Below are positions 54,188-62,453 of a stretch of 64,000 nucleotides of DNA, piece by piece. A program made the position numbers and the translations under genes. The stretch comes from JAVSMW01 sp032027005 (GTDB taxonomy: Bacteria > Bacillota > Thermincolia > Thermincolales > UBA2595): contig JAVSMW010000002.1 of the NCBI GenBank assembly GCA_032027005.1, forward strand, positions 302,022 through 366,021, read 5' to 3'. The notes below the pieces were generated by a model, which saw only the letters and a program-made list of their open reading frames with translations, made no database searches and was not told the DNA's origin. Each line of letters starts with the position of its first letter. The first letter of the stretch is position 1.

Positions 54188-54742
54188 ATGCAGTCTCTGG
54201 CATCTCAGCTGTATGCCTTCGTTGCTACGCTGGTAATGGGTCTTACTATAGGTCTGCTTTTTGATTTCTATAAGGTCACAAAAGGCATTTTCCGCCCCGG
54301 AAAGATATTGGGAGGTATAACTGATTTATTATTCTGGGTGATTTCCACCCTCACTGTTTACTTTTTGCTTTTAATAGGCAATTGGGGGGAAATCCGGTTA
54401 TATGTTGTTATAGGTGTAATTATTGGAGCAGCAGTCTATTTCAAACTATTTAGTTCCGGGGTGCTCTGGGTTTTTAGGGGCATTTTCCATTATTTAAAAC
54501 GAATTGTCATGTTCTGTCTGAAAATAATTGGAATGGTCTGGATAGCTATAACATATCCTTTTATTTTAGTGAGAAATATCGTTGTAATTCCCATCGGTTT
54601 TCTGAGCACGTTGCTTGCCAAATTCAGGCAGGCTTTGGCCCGGTTATTGGGCAGAACCGTAGCGGCCCCCTTTTACCGGCTTGGCAAAAATGTCAAAGAT
54701 AGCGGTAAGAGGTGGTGGCGGTCAATATTTAAAAAATCTTAG
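54188..54742 (+). CDS. yabQ: Sporulation membrane protein YabQ
   Basis: A 184-residue protein with about four N-terminal membrane helices (YAFVATLVMGLTIGLLFDFY) and a basic C-terminal tail. Needed for cortex formation in Bacillus. Follows yabP by 28 bases; GGGGGAGG just before ATG 54188. Confidence 0.92.
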   Translation: MQSLASQLYAFVATLVMGLTIGLLFDFYKVTKGIFRPGKILGGITDLLFWVISTLTVYFLLLIGNWGEIRLYVVIGVIIGAAVYFKLFSSGVLWVFRGIFHYLKRIVMFCLKIIGMVWIAITYPFILVRNIVVIPIGFLSTLLAKFRQALARLLGRTVAAPFYRLGKNVKDSGKRWWRSIFKKS

Positions 54743-54811
54743 AAACTCCCGTTTTCTTTTTTTTAAAAAGAGGAAATCCTATGTCTGTGTAGAACAAATA
54801 AAATACTAAAT

Positions 54812-54851
54812 TTGTACAAATGTTGTACACATATTGTACACATGTTGTACA
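54812..54851. promoter_or_regulatory. Four TTGTACA sites with exact 11-bp spacing
   Basis: TTGTACA begins at 54812, 54823, 54834 and 54845, each 11 bases apart. The first three repeats are followed by a variable A/C-rich four-base linker, so the unit is an 11-mer near one helical turn. It lies between yabQ and the HTH gene at 54891. A likely operator array for a DNA-binding protein, perhaps that HTH protein itself. Confidence 0.6.
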
Positions 54852-54890
54852 CACCTGTGGATAATTAGGTTGACCCGGTGGGTGTTGGCG

Positions 54891-55124
54891 ATGAAAATAG
54901 AGATAAGAGGCGCGGAAAAGCTGAGCTTTAGGGAGCGCCAGGTAGTTACATTAAAGGAAATGGGCTTTTCCAACGAGAAGATTGCCAAGAAGTTAGGGTT
55001 AACCAGCAGCACGGTGGCTACCCTGTTTAACCGTGCCAGGGGCAAAGGCTATGAAGTCGTAATTATTATACCGGGTAATGCCTTGGGCTTATTTGGACCG
55101 GAAGAAGAGGAAGGTGATTCCTGA
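54891..55124 (+). CDS. Small LuxR/sigma-region-4-like HTH protein
   Basis: A 77-residue protein. Residues 10-57 form a helix-turn-helix of the LuxR/sigma-70 region 4 type (FRERQVVTLKEMGFSNEKIAKKLGLTSSTVATLFNRARGK). The tail is short and acidic. ATG 54891 is chosen after the 11-bp repeat block. Its TGA overlaps the divIC-like ATG (TGATG), so the two are translationally coupled. Confidence 0.75.
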   Translation: MKIEIRGAEKLSFRERQVVTLKEMGFSNEKIAKKLGLTSSTVATLFNRARGKGYEVVIIIPGNALGLFGPEEEEGDS

Positions 55125-55540
55125 TGGTTTTATCGGCCAAGATAAGAAAAGCTGATAAAATTGTGGACATCCCAATTACAAAAAAGAAGCAAAATCCAAA
55201 AAGGAAACTAAAATTTAAGCTGGGAGGGCCTGGATTAATATTTCTGGTAATCCTGGGATTTATTTTTTACTCTTTCGGTGGACAAATGTTCGAGCTATAT
55301 ACAGTTCAGGACGAAATGAAAAATATTAAAACGCAAATGCAGGAGCTACAGAATAAAAATGTTGAACTCCGCAAACAGGTAGAGCAACTAAATTCTGACG
55401 CTTATATAGAAAGGGAAGCCAGAGAAAAACTTGGTTTGGTAAAACCGGGAGAAAAAATAATTCTTGAGACGAAACCAGGTGCTGCAGGGTCTGGAATCCC
55501 TGCACGCCCCAAAAACGCTGACAATATAGAAGTTCATTAA
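55124..55540 (+). CDS. divIC: DivIC/FtsB-type septum formation initiator
   Basis: Cell-division protein of 138 residues. Basic cytoplasmic N-terminus, one membrane helix (about 35-55) and a coiled coil (ELYTVQDEMKNIKTQMQELQNKNVELRKQVEQL) followed by the conserved YIEREAREKLGLVKPGE. Position between yabQ and yabR as in Bacillus. Confidence 0.93.
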   Translation: MVLSAKIRKADKIVDIPITKKKQNPKRKLKFKLGGPGLIFLVILGFIFYSFGGQMFELYTVQDEMKNIKTQMQELQNKNVELRKQVEQLNSDAYIEREAREKLGLVKPGEKIILETKPGAAGSGIPARPKNADNIEVH

Positions 55541-55554
55541 CATTAATGGACATC

Positions 55555-55583
55555 TTGACACCCTCACTATGTTTCGGTATAAT
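55555..55583 (+). promoter_or_regulatory. Consensus sigma-A promoter of the S1-domain gene
   Basis: TTGACA (55555-55560), 17 bases, TATAAT (55578-55583). Both hexamers match consensus perfectly. The ATG is at 55641. Confidence 0.85.
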
Positions 55584-55640
55584 TTGATTGATTAACAACG
55601 ATTCTGGGTGTAATGACATTAAGGAGGATTTTTTGGGTTT

Positions 55641-56066
55641 ATGTCAATTGAAGTTGGGAGCATCGTTGAGGGTGTAGTTACAGGCATTACAAACTTTGGG
55701 GCATTTATTGAACTGCCCGGTGGAGCTACAGGTTTAGTGCATATTTCCGAAGTAGCAGATGCCTATGTTAGGGACGTCAAAGATTATCTTAAAGACAAAG
55801 ACCGGGTCATGGTAAAGGTTATTGCCGTTGACAAGGGTAAAATCGGCTTATCTATTAAGCAGGCTCAGCCGGCTGCAGCTGCACCGGTTGCTCCGAAACC
55901 CGCATATTCCCATTCCAGAAGAAATGATCGCTTCGAAAAAAAGGAACCCCCTAATTTTGAAGATAGATTATCAAAATTTATGAAAGAAAGCGACGAACGT
56001 CAACAGGAATTCCGCCGTGCAACTGATGCCAAGAGGGGCGGCAGGGGTTCGAAAAGATCATATTAA
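55641..56066 (+). CDS. yabR: S1-domain RNA-binding protein (YabR type)
   Basis: A 141-residue protein: one S1 domain (residues 4-72; VGSIVEGVVTGITNFGAFIELPGG...GLVHISE), then a Pro/Ala hinge and a basic tail rich in Arg. YabR/CvfD-type proteins bind RNA and 30S subunits. Last gene of the conserved block; the accessory island begins after its terminator. Confidence 0.94.
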   Translation: MSIEVGSIVEGVVTGITNFGAFIELPGGATGLVHISEVADAYVRDVKDYLKDKDRVMVKVIAVDKGKIGLSIKQAQPAAAAPVAPKPAYSHSRRNDRFEKKEPPNFEDRLSKFMKESDERQQEFRRATDAKRGGRGSKRSY

Positions 56067-56075
56067 GAGTAGACA

Positions 56076-56104
56076 TTAAGCACCCTTAAAAGGTGCTTTT
56101 TTGT
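56076..56104 (+). terminator. Terminator after yabR
   Basis: AAGCACC / GGTGCTT stem with loop CTTAAAA, then TTTTGTTTT. A second G/C-rich palindrome (CCCCCC/GGGGGG) follows at about 56115-56137. Confidence 0.8.
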
Positions 56105-56174
56105 TTTAATTAAAACCCCCCCGCATTACGGGGGGATAATTATTTGTATAGGAACCTCTTAGGCATGAAGTCAG

Positions 56175-56230
56175 TTATCGATAATGCAACAGGCCCAACC
56201 AAGTTTAAGGACGTACCTGCATTTATTAAA
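56175..56230 (+). pseudogene. Short S-layer-homology gene relic
   Basis: The stretch with GGCCCAACCAAGTTTAAGGA repeats part of the SLH gene at 62690-62725 with few differences and continues in the same codon phase (GPTKFKDV). Flanks have no start or frame. The rest of 56231-56398 has remnants that could encode a VDVVMDADGKKIDT tail, read as a relic, not a gene. Confidence 0.5.
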
Positions 56231-56398
56231 AAGCAGCTAAAACGATATTTTATGACACAAAACCCGCATTTCGGGCAATGGTAGAAGGAAAAGATATCCT
56301 GTTATGGAAAAAGAATTATAACGGGAAAGAGAAAAGGTAGATGTGGTCATGGATGCTGACGGCAAAAAGATTGATACCAAGGAAGGAAGTGATAAATT

Positions 56399-57136
56399 TT
56401 GCCGGTTAAGATTATAATGGCAGACGATGAACCTGGAGTATTGTTATTGCTTGGCTCAATTCTTAATGAACTTGAAGGTGCTCTGGTTGTCGGAACAGCC
56501 GAGAATGCCATTGATGCAATGAAGCTTGTCAGAGAACAGAAACCGGATCTGGCTTTCTTGGATATCGAACTGCTTGATATGAGAGGGATACAGTTAGCTG
56601 AAAACCTACGAGAGAAAAAGCCGGATTTAGCCATAGTCTTTATTACCGCACATCAAGAATATTATCTTGATGCTTTTAAGCTTTATGCTTTCGATTATAT
56701 TTTAAAACCTATTGACCGAGAACGGGTAAAAACAACTTTCTGGCGTATTCAACAAATGCTTAAAATACCGGAGAAGAGCAATTCGACCCCAAAGCCGCAG
56801 ACATCCAGAATTTCTATAAATCTAGGCAATGAACGGGTCTTTATGAATCTTGGTGAAATCTTATACATTGAGAAAAAAGGTCGTTATACATTTATTTACT
56901 GTGTTAATGGCAAATTTAAAACTCGGGAAACCCTGCAAGATCTTGAACAAAACTTAGGGGCGGGATTTTTCCGTTCCCACAAATCTTAGATTATTAATGT
57001 GAACCGGGTTGAGCGAATAGTCAATTATTCCAATACCTCGTATTACGAGGTTGAATTTAAAAATTGTCAAGGTAAGGCATTGCTTAGCCGTGACCGGATG
57101 CAAGAACTAATGACATACTCGCAGTACAATCTCTGA
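56399..57136 (+). pseudogene. LytTR response regulator (AgrA/LytR-like) interrupted by an amber codon
   Basis: The N-terminal receiver (MADDEPG acidic pair; phosphoacceptor in FLDIEL; the Thr of ITAHQ; Lys of LKPID) and the LytTR DNA-binding domain are intact in one frame except a TAG at 56987-56989. The same frame continues IINVNRVERIVNYSNTSYYE... to TGA 57134-57136. In LytTR proteins a Tyr normally fills this spot (HKS-Y-IINV), so TAG replaces TAY by a single base. Called as a pseudogene; sequencing error or suppression remain possible. TTG 56399 start. The kinase gene starts 15 bases after. Confidence 0.8.
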
Positions 57137-57150
57137 AAGGGGAAAAGAGG

Positions 57151-58509
57151 ATGGATTTTCTGCCGTTAATACCATTTTTAGGCGTGTCGTTTCCAGAGAG
57201 CTTAGTTTTGTATAATATGTCACTTGCCATAGTAGGGAAAAAGGTTAATCCAATATACGTGATTGTACTTTCCTTACTGACTTCCCTGTTTTCTTATACT
57301 GTTCGTTCGATACCAATGGTTTTTGGTATCCATAGCATTTTGCAAGTAATATTGATGGTTATTCTATTAAACCTTTTTTTAAAAATACCCTGGCGTCCAG
57401 CGGTGACGGTTATGATACTGGCAAGTGTGGTATTAGGATTGGCGGAGAGCATCTTCGTTCCTTTATTAGTCTGGGTTTTTTCTTTGGATATTGAAAAAGT
57501 TATATCTGATCCCTTACTACGAATATTATTTACTTTACCGCATTTACTTTTCCTGACAGCCTTAACCCATATCTTTAATAAACATCAATGGAAGGTGCCT
57601 TTAGTTACACGATTAATCCAAGTAGATAGCAGGGCAGTTACAGGAACAAATAGACGGTTGTTTAGGCAATCCTATCTTTTAATACTATGCCTTGTACAAG
57701 CTTTAATGCTGGTATTATTGAAGATCAGCTTAAACATTTATACTTCAGGAGTATACAATAGCTTCACTCTTGATGCTTTGATAGAAATTAGTTGTGCCGT
57801 TCTACTGATTTCTGCTTTAGCCACCATTTTTGTAGCCGGTTACTTATTGCGTGTCACAGAGCGGGAAGCGAGGTTAGAAACAGAATTATATCATGTCAGG
57901 GAGCGGCATAAATTAAATTTGCAATTACAGATTGAAAGGCATGACATCTATAATCATCTTTCAGCCATGTATGGATATGTAAAAGCTGGTCACTACGCCC
58001 AGGCTGAAAGTTATGTCGAAAATTTGTATCAAACGGTCTGCCATATTGAAAGTCTCTTAAAGATTGAGCCGCCGGAACTAGCTGCCATTTTAAGCGTAAA
58101 ACTGGAGGAAGCTAAGGCCGGATTAATCGAATTTAATTGGCAGGTGAATATGGAAAGCAATATCCTGCCACTATCACCAGAGGATATCACCCATTTAGCC
58201 GGAAACTTATTGGATAATGCCTTGGAGGCGGCAAAAGCCAACTGCTTTCCCAAGGTGGATTTGACCCTCAACTGCAACAAACTGGGTTTGCAGTTTAAAG
58301 TCTCTAATAACGGTGACCCTATTCCTCAGGATATTAGACATAATATCTTTGCTGCGGGGTATACAACCAAAGATACGAACCAGCATAGTGGTTTGGGGCT
58401 TTTTATAATCAAGCAAATTGTAGACCGCTATGGTGGCATATTAGAATTAAAGGAACCTGAAAAATATCCCGGTGTGGAATTTAAAATATATATACCATGG
58501 AGCAGTTAA
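57151..58509 (+). CDS. GHKL sensor histidine kinase (AgrC/LytS-like)
   Basis: A 452-residue membrane sensor. About six membrane segments in residues 1-245 act as input; a short dimerisation helix holds the phosphoacceptor His in ERHDIYNHLS (near residue 265), and a GHKL ATPase follows with N-box NLLDNALEA and G-box SGLGLFI. It partners the preceding LytTR regulator. Like AgrC it would bind a peptide. Intact, unlike its regulator. Confidence 0.85.
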   Translation: MDFLPLIPFLGVSFPESLVLYNMSLAIVGKKVNPIYVIVLSLLTSLFSYTVRSIPMVFGIHSILQVILMVILLNLFLKIPWRPAVTVMILASVVLGLAESIFVPLLVWVFSLDIEKVISDPLLRILFTLPHLLFLTALTHIFNKHQWKVPLVTRLIQVDSRAVTGTNRRLFRQSYLLILCLVQALMLVLLKISLNIYTSGVYNSFTLDALIEISCAVLLISALATIFVAGYLLRVTEREARLETELYHVRERHKLNLQLQIERHDIYNHLSAMYGYVKAGHYAQAESYVENLYQTVCHIESLLKIEPPELAAILSVKLEEAKAGLIEFNWQVNMESNILPLSPEDITHLAGNLLDNALEAAKANCFPKVDLTLNCNKLGLQFKVSNNGDPIPQDIRHNIFAAGYTTKDTNQHSGLGLFIIKQIVDRYGGILELKEPEKYPGVEFKIYIPWSS

Positions 58510-58641
58510 GTAGAGCACTTGCAGAAACCGTATATACAGTCTGATACCGTTCAGCCCATTAAAGTGCATCAAATCGCATTGTGTTTCGGAGGTTATGATG
58601 ATATTCCGAATTAAAATGCACAAAATTAACGATTCAAGCAA

Positions 58642-58720
58642 CAATTTCTACGAGTTGCGACGTGTTTCCTACGGGTTGCGCATTTGCTATAGGAAAATTG
58701 TGGAATGTGTGTTAGGATAA
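58642..58720 (+). promoter_or_regulatory. LytTR-type promoter box, copy 1
   Basis: Paired 12-mers CTACGAGTTGCG (58648-58659) and CTACGGGTTGCG (58669-58680), start-to-start 21 bp, i.e. two helical turns, as LytTR-binding direct repeats are arranged. Upstream AACGATT and downstream TATAGGAAAATTGTGGAATG are also conserved with copies at 61386 and 63323. It lies ahead of leader RNA copy B and the secreted protein at 58959. Confidence 0.65.
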
Positions 58721-58747
58721 TCAAAAGAAATGAGGGAGGGAGTAATC

Positions 58748-58780
58748 ATGTTTGCTTGGCTAACAAGAACTATAACGTGA
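58748..58780 (+). CDS. Putative 10-codon leader ORF
   Basis: MFAWLTRTIT then TGA, with GAGGGAG upstream of the ATG. Precedes leader copy B. The related copy C ORF (61556) runs to the P1 stem; here an extra A in ATAACGTGAACC shifts the frame, so coding conservation is weak. Confidence 0.25.
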   Translation: MFAWLTRTIT

Positions 58781-58795
58781 ACCGCCCAAAAAGTA

Positions 58796-58925
58796 GAATA
58801 GTGATCCGGAAGGAAAACCAGGGAAGCCTTGCCAGCCGTTATCCTGGACATACCTCAGCAAACCACTATTCCTAATTACTATGTTACCATGTCGGGACTT
58901 CTATGGCAATGTAGAGAGAACCGTC
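58796..58925 (+). ncRNA. Candidate structured leader RNA, copy B
   Basis: P1 GAATAGTG (58796-58803) pairs perfectly with CACTATTC (58864-58871). P3 CCAGG (58818-58822) pairs with CCTGG (58843-58847), P2 AGG with CCT 58853. The conserved ACTATGTTACCATGTCGGGAC follows at 58878. Compared with copy A, P3 differs but still pairs. Ends shortly before the ribosome site of the secreted protein gene. Confidence 0.55.
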
Positions 58926-58958
58926 GCCTTAATAAAAATTATACGAGGGGGAGTTCAA

Positions 58959-60203
58959 ATGTTAAGAAAACGATATTTAATTACATTATTGGTTGTTTTA
59001 TCAATGTTAGTTACAAGTTTTGGTGGTATGGTTGGTGCGACAGAAAATTTCTCACATAATATTCCGAGAGACGAAGTATTAGAAAAACTACAAGGTTATT
59101 CCGATAAAGTGGATATCCATACTATCGGTAGCCTAAACATTCAATTTAATGATAGTCTTGCTAATAATAAACAAATAACCCAACTAAAAGACTTTGTCGG
59201 TAGTGAAAACAACAATAGGATGAATACGGTTTGGATATCAAAAGAAGAAACAAAAAATGTTTTAAAAAATATTTCTGAAGTGAAACGGATGCTTAGCAAA
59301 GGAGTTTCATTCTATTTCATTGGTTTAGAAGATTCAAATCTAATAAGTAAAACATTTGTCTCAGATAAGTATAAAAAAGAGTCGTTAGATGGTCCGCCAG
59401 ATTATCAATTTATTACTCAAAATAAAAATGGAGAATATTTTGTTGGACTGGGCTATTTCCATGACTTAACTAAAGAGCAAAAATTTGAAACTTTGTTGGC
59501 GTCCTCTTGGAATAGACGTAATGACCTTACCTATACTGGACCAGCGACACAAGAAAAAATTGATAATAGCCTGCGTGAAAAACTTGGTAGCGCAATAAAG
59601 ATATCCAAAGCCTTTGCTGGCGGTGAGTCGTATGACTTGGGTGCATCATGGACTCCTAAATCGGGATGGACAAATGTAGAACATTCTTCTGGAAATGGTA
59701 ACCTTGAAGAGTGGTATAGATTGCTGTATTTTAATGATGGCTATGACGATTACTATGCCATTGCAAGTGAGTTTCATTTGTCACCATTAGGTGGAGGATG
59801 GGCTGACAAACTTATTGTTCAAGCGGATGCTGACATGTATCAATCCACTAATGAATTGTTCAAATATGCTCCATATACAAGTCCTTCTTCCAGTACGTTC
59901 AGTTTTAATATAAATGCTGGGACTTCAGGCACATCAGTAGGAGCAAGTTGGAGTATTACATTGAACGAATTGGAATATGACACAATTGGAACCGATACAG
60001 TAACAGCGGAAGCCTTTAAAGGAACCTTTGATTATCAAGGCAGATCTGACTATGCTGAGGGAGGCCATGTTCAAGATTCAAGTGTCATTATTCAGAGAGA
60101 TTCCGGCACTCAAGGCGAATTTTATCAAACCTATACAGCATATTTTACCGATTTTCTAACTACCTCTTGTGGTGGTTCATATCATATTACAATATATGAA
60201 TAA
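58959..60203 (+). CDS. Secreted protein, family not recognised
   Basis: A 414-residue protein with a signal peptide (residues 1-29, ending GGMVGAT). The mature part is hydrophilic; the second half is rich in Ser, Thr, Gly and aromatic residues with alternating pattern, suggestive of beta structure. One Cys near the C-terminus (TTSCGGS). ATG 58959 follows ACGAGGGGGAG. It lies behind LytTR box 1 and leader B, so is a likely target of the agr-like system. No function assigned. Confidence 0.75.
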   Translation: MLRKRYLITLLVVLSMLVTSFGGMVGATENFSHNIPRDEVLEKLQGYSDKVDIHTIGSLNIQFNDSLANNKQITQLKDFVGSENNNRMNTVWISKEETKNVLKNISEVKRMLSKGVSFYFIGLEDSNLISKTFVSDKYKKESLDGPPDYQFITQNKNGEYFVGLGYFHDLTKEQKFETLLASSWNRRNDLTYTGPATQEKIDNSLREKLGSAIKISKAFAGGESYDLGASWTPKSGWTNVEHSSGNGNLEEWYRLLYFNDGYDDYYAIASEFHLSPLGGGWADKLIVQADADMYQSTNELFKYAPYTSPSSSTFSFNINAGTSGTSVGASWSITLNELEYDTIGTDTVTAEAFKGTFDYQGRSDYAEGGHVQDSSVIIQRDSGTQGEFYQTYTAYFTDFLTTSCGGSYHITIYE

Positions 60204-60237
60204 AAATGTGATATAACAAAATCAATGAATTTAAATT

Positions 60238-60275
60238 AGGCTATGTGGGGGGGATCTTCCACATAGCCTAATAAA
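60238..60275 (+). terminator. Terminator after the secreted-protein gene
   Basis: AGGCTATGTGG / CCACATAGCCT 11-bp stem, then TAATAA; T run weak. Confidence 0.6.
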
Positions 60276-60299
60276 CATTGTGAGGAATAGTGAGGTCAA

Positions 60300-61028
60300 A
60301 TGATAAAAGCCGAAAATAAATTAATGAAAATATCAATTCTATCGATTGTGTTAATAATTGCTATTGTATTTTTCAACAGAGGAAATGGGATTAAAATAAT
60401 AAAAATAACAAAATTAGAGAACAAGCCTTTTAATAGTATTTTAAAAGAGGTTGTTAATAAAGGTGTGTTGGATGCAAACAAAGACATTTATATTTACGAA
60501 AAATTCTTTGGGTTTTCTTTTAATCCGGATATGACTTTAAAAAGATTCAACTTCATTTTTGGAACTAAGGATAAAGATATTTCTTTTCGATTATTTTATG
60601 ATAGCGGCGTAATACATATGAAAAAGAATGTGTATGGAAATCCTACCATCAAGATTAATTTAAATTCCTTTTTTGATGTATTTGATAATATTAACTATGA
60701 TTTAATTCTTAAATCACTAAAAAAAGGAGATCGTTATTCTTTAAATATTTATCCTGAAAATAATCTAAACAATGCTGGATACATTTATAATAAAGAAAAT
60801 CTTTTCACAAAAGAAATTTATGTCTATTCAAAAGAAGGACTAAATAAAATTGCTGGAAATACTGTCACCTTTAGTCAACAAACTTTATTATTTTCAGTAA
60901 GCTCAATGAAAATCACAAAAAAGGATTGGGACAGTGAAAGTTTTAGCTCAATTGACAGTATAATTTTAATAGTTCCTTTAGAATTCATCACTGAGAAAAA
61001 TCGAGGGGAACCTGGCCTTCCAACGTAA
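60300..61028 (+). pseudogene. Membrane-anchored protein gene, 3' end replaced by SLH relic
   Basis: An open frame of 242 residues with one N-terminal membrane helix (about 10-26) and an Asn/Lys-rich body. The last eight residues (RGEPGLPT) are encoded in sequence that aligns with the SLH gene, in another frame. So the native end is lost at about 61003. Family not recognised. GAGG lies upstream of ATG 60300. Whether it still yields a product is unknown. Confidence 0.55.
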
Positions 61029-61222
61029 TCAACAAAGCCGATGAACTCGGTCTGCTCAATGGCGTAAACGTAACCGATTACAACGCAGCCACAGTTCGTT
61101 CAAATGTATTCCTTGCAGCTGATAACGCTCTCGACATCAAACCGCTTGAACAAACGAAAAACGGATATAAGGAAGACACCAAGACCCTCATGGAGCGCAA
61201 GTTCAGCGAAGTTGTTAAATAA
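61003..61222 (+). pseudogene. Duplicate of the SLH gene 3' end
   Basis: Frame W-P-S-N-V-I-N-K ... ERKFSEVVK then TAA (61220-61222) matches the last ~70 residues of the intact SLH protein at 62454, with most bases identical; the match starts near TCGAGGG at 61002 and also runs past the stop (GAGTGGCGA). It has no start of its own and is fused behind the 60300 gene. Confidence 0.8.
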
Positions 61223-61385
61223 AATTGTGATTGGTGAGTGGCGAGGAGCGAGTAGTATATTATATGATAATTTCAAGAACAGTGGCTGATTTAAAGCACT
61301 ACCTGGAATAGATAAATCCCTGGGCAGTGCTTTTGTTATGTAATTATTTGGTCATTACACAAAAACAAAACAACGATTCAGACCA

Positions 61386-61464
61386 TAATTTCTACGAGTT
61401 GCGACGTGTTTCCTACGGGTTACGCACATGCTATAGGAAAATTGTGGAATGTGTGTTAGGATAA
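61386..61464 (+). promoter_or_regulatory. LytTR-type promoter box, copy 2
   Basis: CTACGAGTTGCG (61392-61403) and CTACGGGTTACG (61413-61424), 21 bp apart, with the same flanks as copy 1. It precedes leader copy C and the PPC-domain secreted protein. Confidence 0.65.
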
Positions 61465-61555
61465 AATCAAAAGAAATAAGGATTATCGAATTTATTCTGG
61501 GGATTAATAGAATTGAGTAAATTAAAATACTCCAAAACTGGAAGGAGGGAAAGTT

Positions 61556-61609
61556 ATGTTTACTTTGTCGAAAAAAGCTATACGTGAACCGCCCCGCAAA
61601 GCAGAATAG
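61556..61609 (+). CDS. Putative 17-codon leader ORF
   Basis: MFTLSKKAIREPPRKAE then TAG, with GGAGGGA 5 bases before ATG 61556. The TAG is inside the 5' strand of the leader P1 stem. A role in translation-dependent folding is possible, not shown. Not like AgrD: no Cys/Ser ring motif. Confidence 0.35.
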   Translation: MFTLSKKAIREPPRKAE

Positions 61610-61715
61610 TGGTCCGGGAGGAAAACCAGGGAAAGCCTGCAAGCCATTACCCCGGTTGACCTCAAGACTATGTTACCATGTCGGGGACTTCGATGGCAAT
61701 GTAGCGAGAACCGTC
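61604..61715 (+). ncRNA. Candidate structured leader RNA, copy C (degenerate)
   Basis: GAATAGTG (61604-61611), GGGAGGAAAACCAGGG, GCCTGCAAGCC and ACTATGTTACCATGTCGGGG are shared with copy B. The 3' strand of P1 (CACTATTC) is missing by a ~18-base deletion between CCTCA and GACTATG. It may not fold as the others. Followed by GAGGGAGG and the PPC-protein start. Confidence 0.45.
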
Positions 61716-61745
61716 GACTTAAAAAAACACGAGGGAGGTAAAATT

Positions 61746-62237
61746 ATGAATTTATTAAGGAAACTGATTGTTGGAGTCACAATTTTGGGGTTATGTTTAT
61801 CGGTGATAACGGTAATTCCTGCAACTGCCCAGGCAAGTCAGGAGGTTCAAAATGAATTAAAATCGACAACAGATGATCAGATTATCGTTCCAATGTACGC
61901 ACTTACGGAAGTGGAATCTAATAACTCATTTGCTTCTGCTAACTATATGAGGGAAGACGATTATATGCAAGCATCTTTTAGTTCAGGCGATGTGGACTAT
62001 TTTAAGTTTTATGCTGAAGCAACTGGTACTTACACCATTTACAGTTATGGACAAACAGACACATACGGCGTTTTATTTGATGGTTCTCAAAATTTTTTAT
62101 GGGACGATGATGATTCTGGTGATAATCTCAATTTTAGCATTACGTATAATCTTACAAAAGACCAGCTCTACTATATTAAAGTTTTTCATGCTACGGGGGG
62201 GACCGGTAGTTATGGTATCTTAATTGATTACCCATAA
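61746..62237 (+). CDS. Secreted protein with bacterial pre-peptidase C-terminal (PPC) domain
   Basis: A 163-residue secreted protein. Signal peptide residues 1-33 (ending ATAQAS); PPC domain about 54-160 beginning EVESNNSFASAN, with GDVDYFKFYAEATGTYTIYS and the acidic DDDDSGDN turn. PPC is usually appended to secreted proteases; here it stands alone. Behind LytTR box 2 and leader C. ATG 61746 with GAGGGAGG upstream. Confidence 0.8.
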   Translation: MNLLRKLIVGVTILGLCLSVITVIPATAQASQEVQNELKSTTDDQIIVPMYALTEVESNNSFASANYMREDDYMQASFSSGDVDYFKFYAEATGTYTIYSYGQTDTYGVLFDGSQNFLWDDDDSGDNLNFSITYNLTKDQLYYIKVFHATGGTGSYGILIDYP

Positions 62238-62274
62238 AGTTTAGGGGTGGGCATATTTGAATGGGGTTATAGTT

Positions 62275-62311
62275 AAAAGGGGGTTATGATTGAAACATAA
62301 CCCCTTTTTTG
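62275..62311 (+). terminator. Terminator after the PPC-protein gene
   Basis: AAAAGGGGGTTATG / CATAACCCCTTTT stem with ATTGAAA loop, then TTTTTT. Confidence 0.85.
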
Positions 62312-62453
62312 CTATAATATAGAAAATAATGAGGGAATGAATGAAGTTATAAATAATTACCAATCGAAGTGGTGTTGCCCGGAAAAAAGGTAAGTGAATA
62401 GGTCTTTTGTGTTTTAAAGAAGACTAAAAAAGGTATAGGGGGATTTTAGAAGA

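Noticed and set aside
56987..56989. Pyrrolysine decoding of the amber codon
   Set aside because: Several normal genes here end in TAG, no pyl genes are in view, and the site is normally Tyr in this family. A nonsense change is simpler.
58748..61609. Short ORFs as AgrD-like signal peptides
   Set aside because: No conserved Cys/Ser ring motif and no acidic tail with an N-terminal amphipathic helix; the frame is not conserved between copies.
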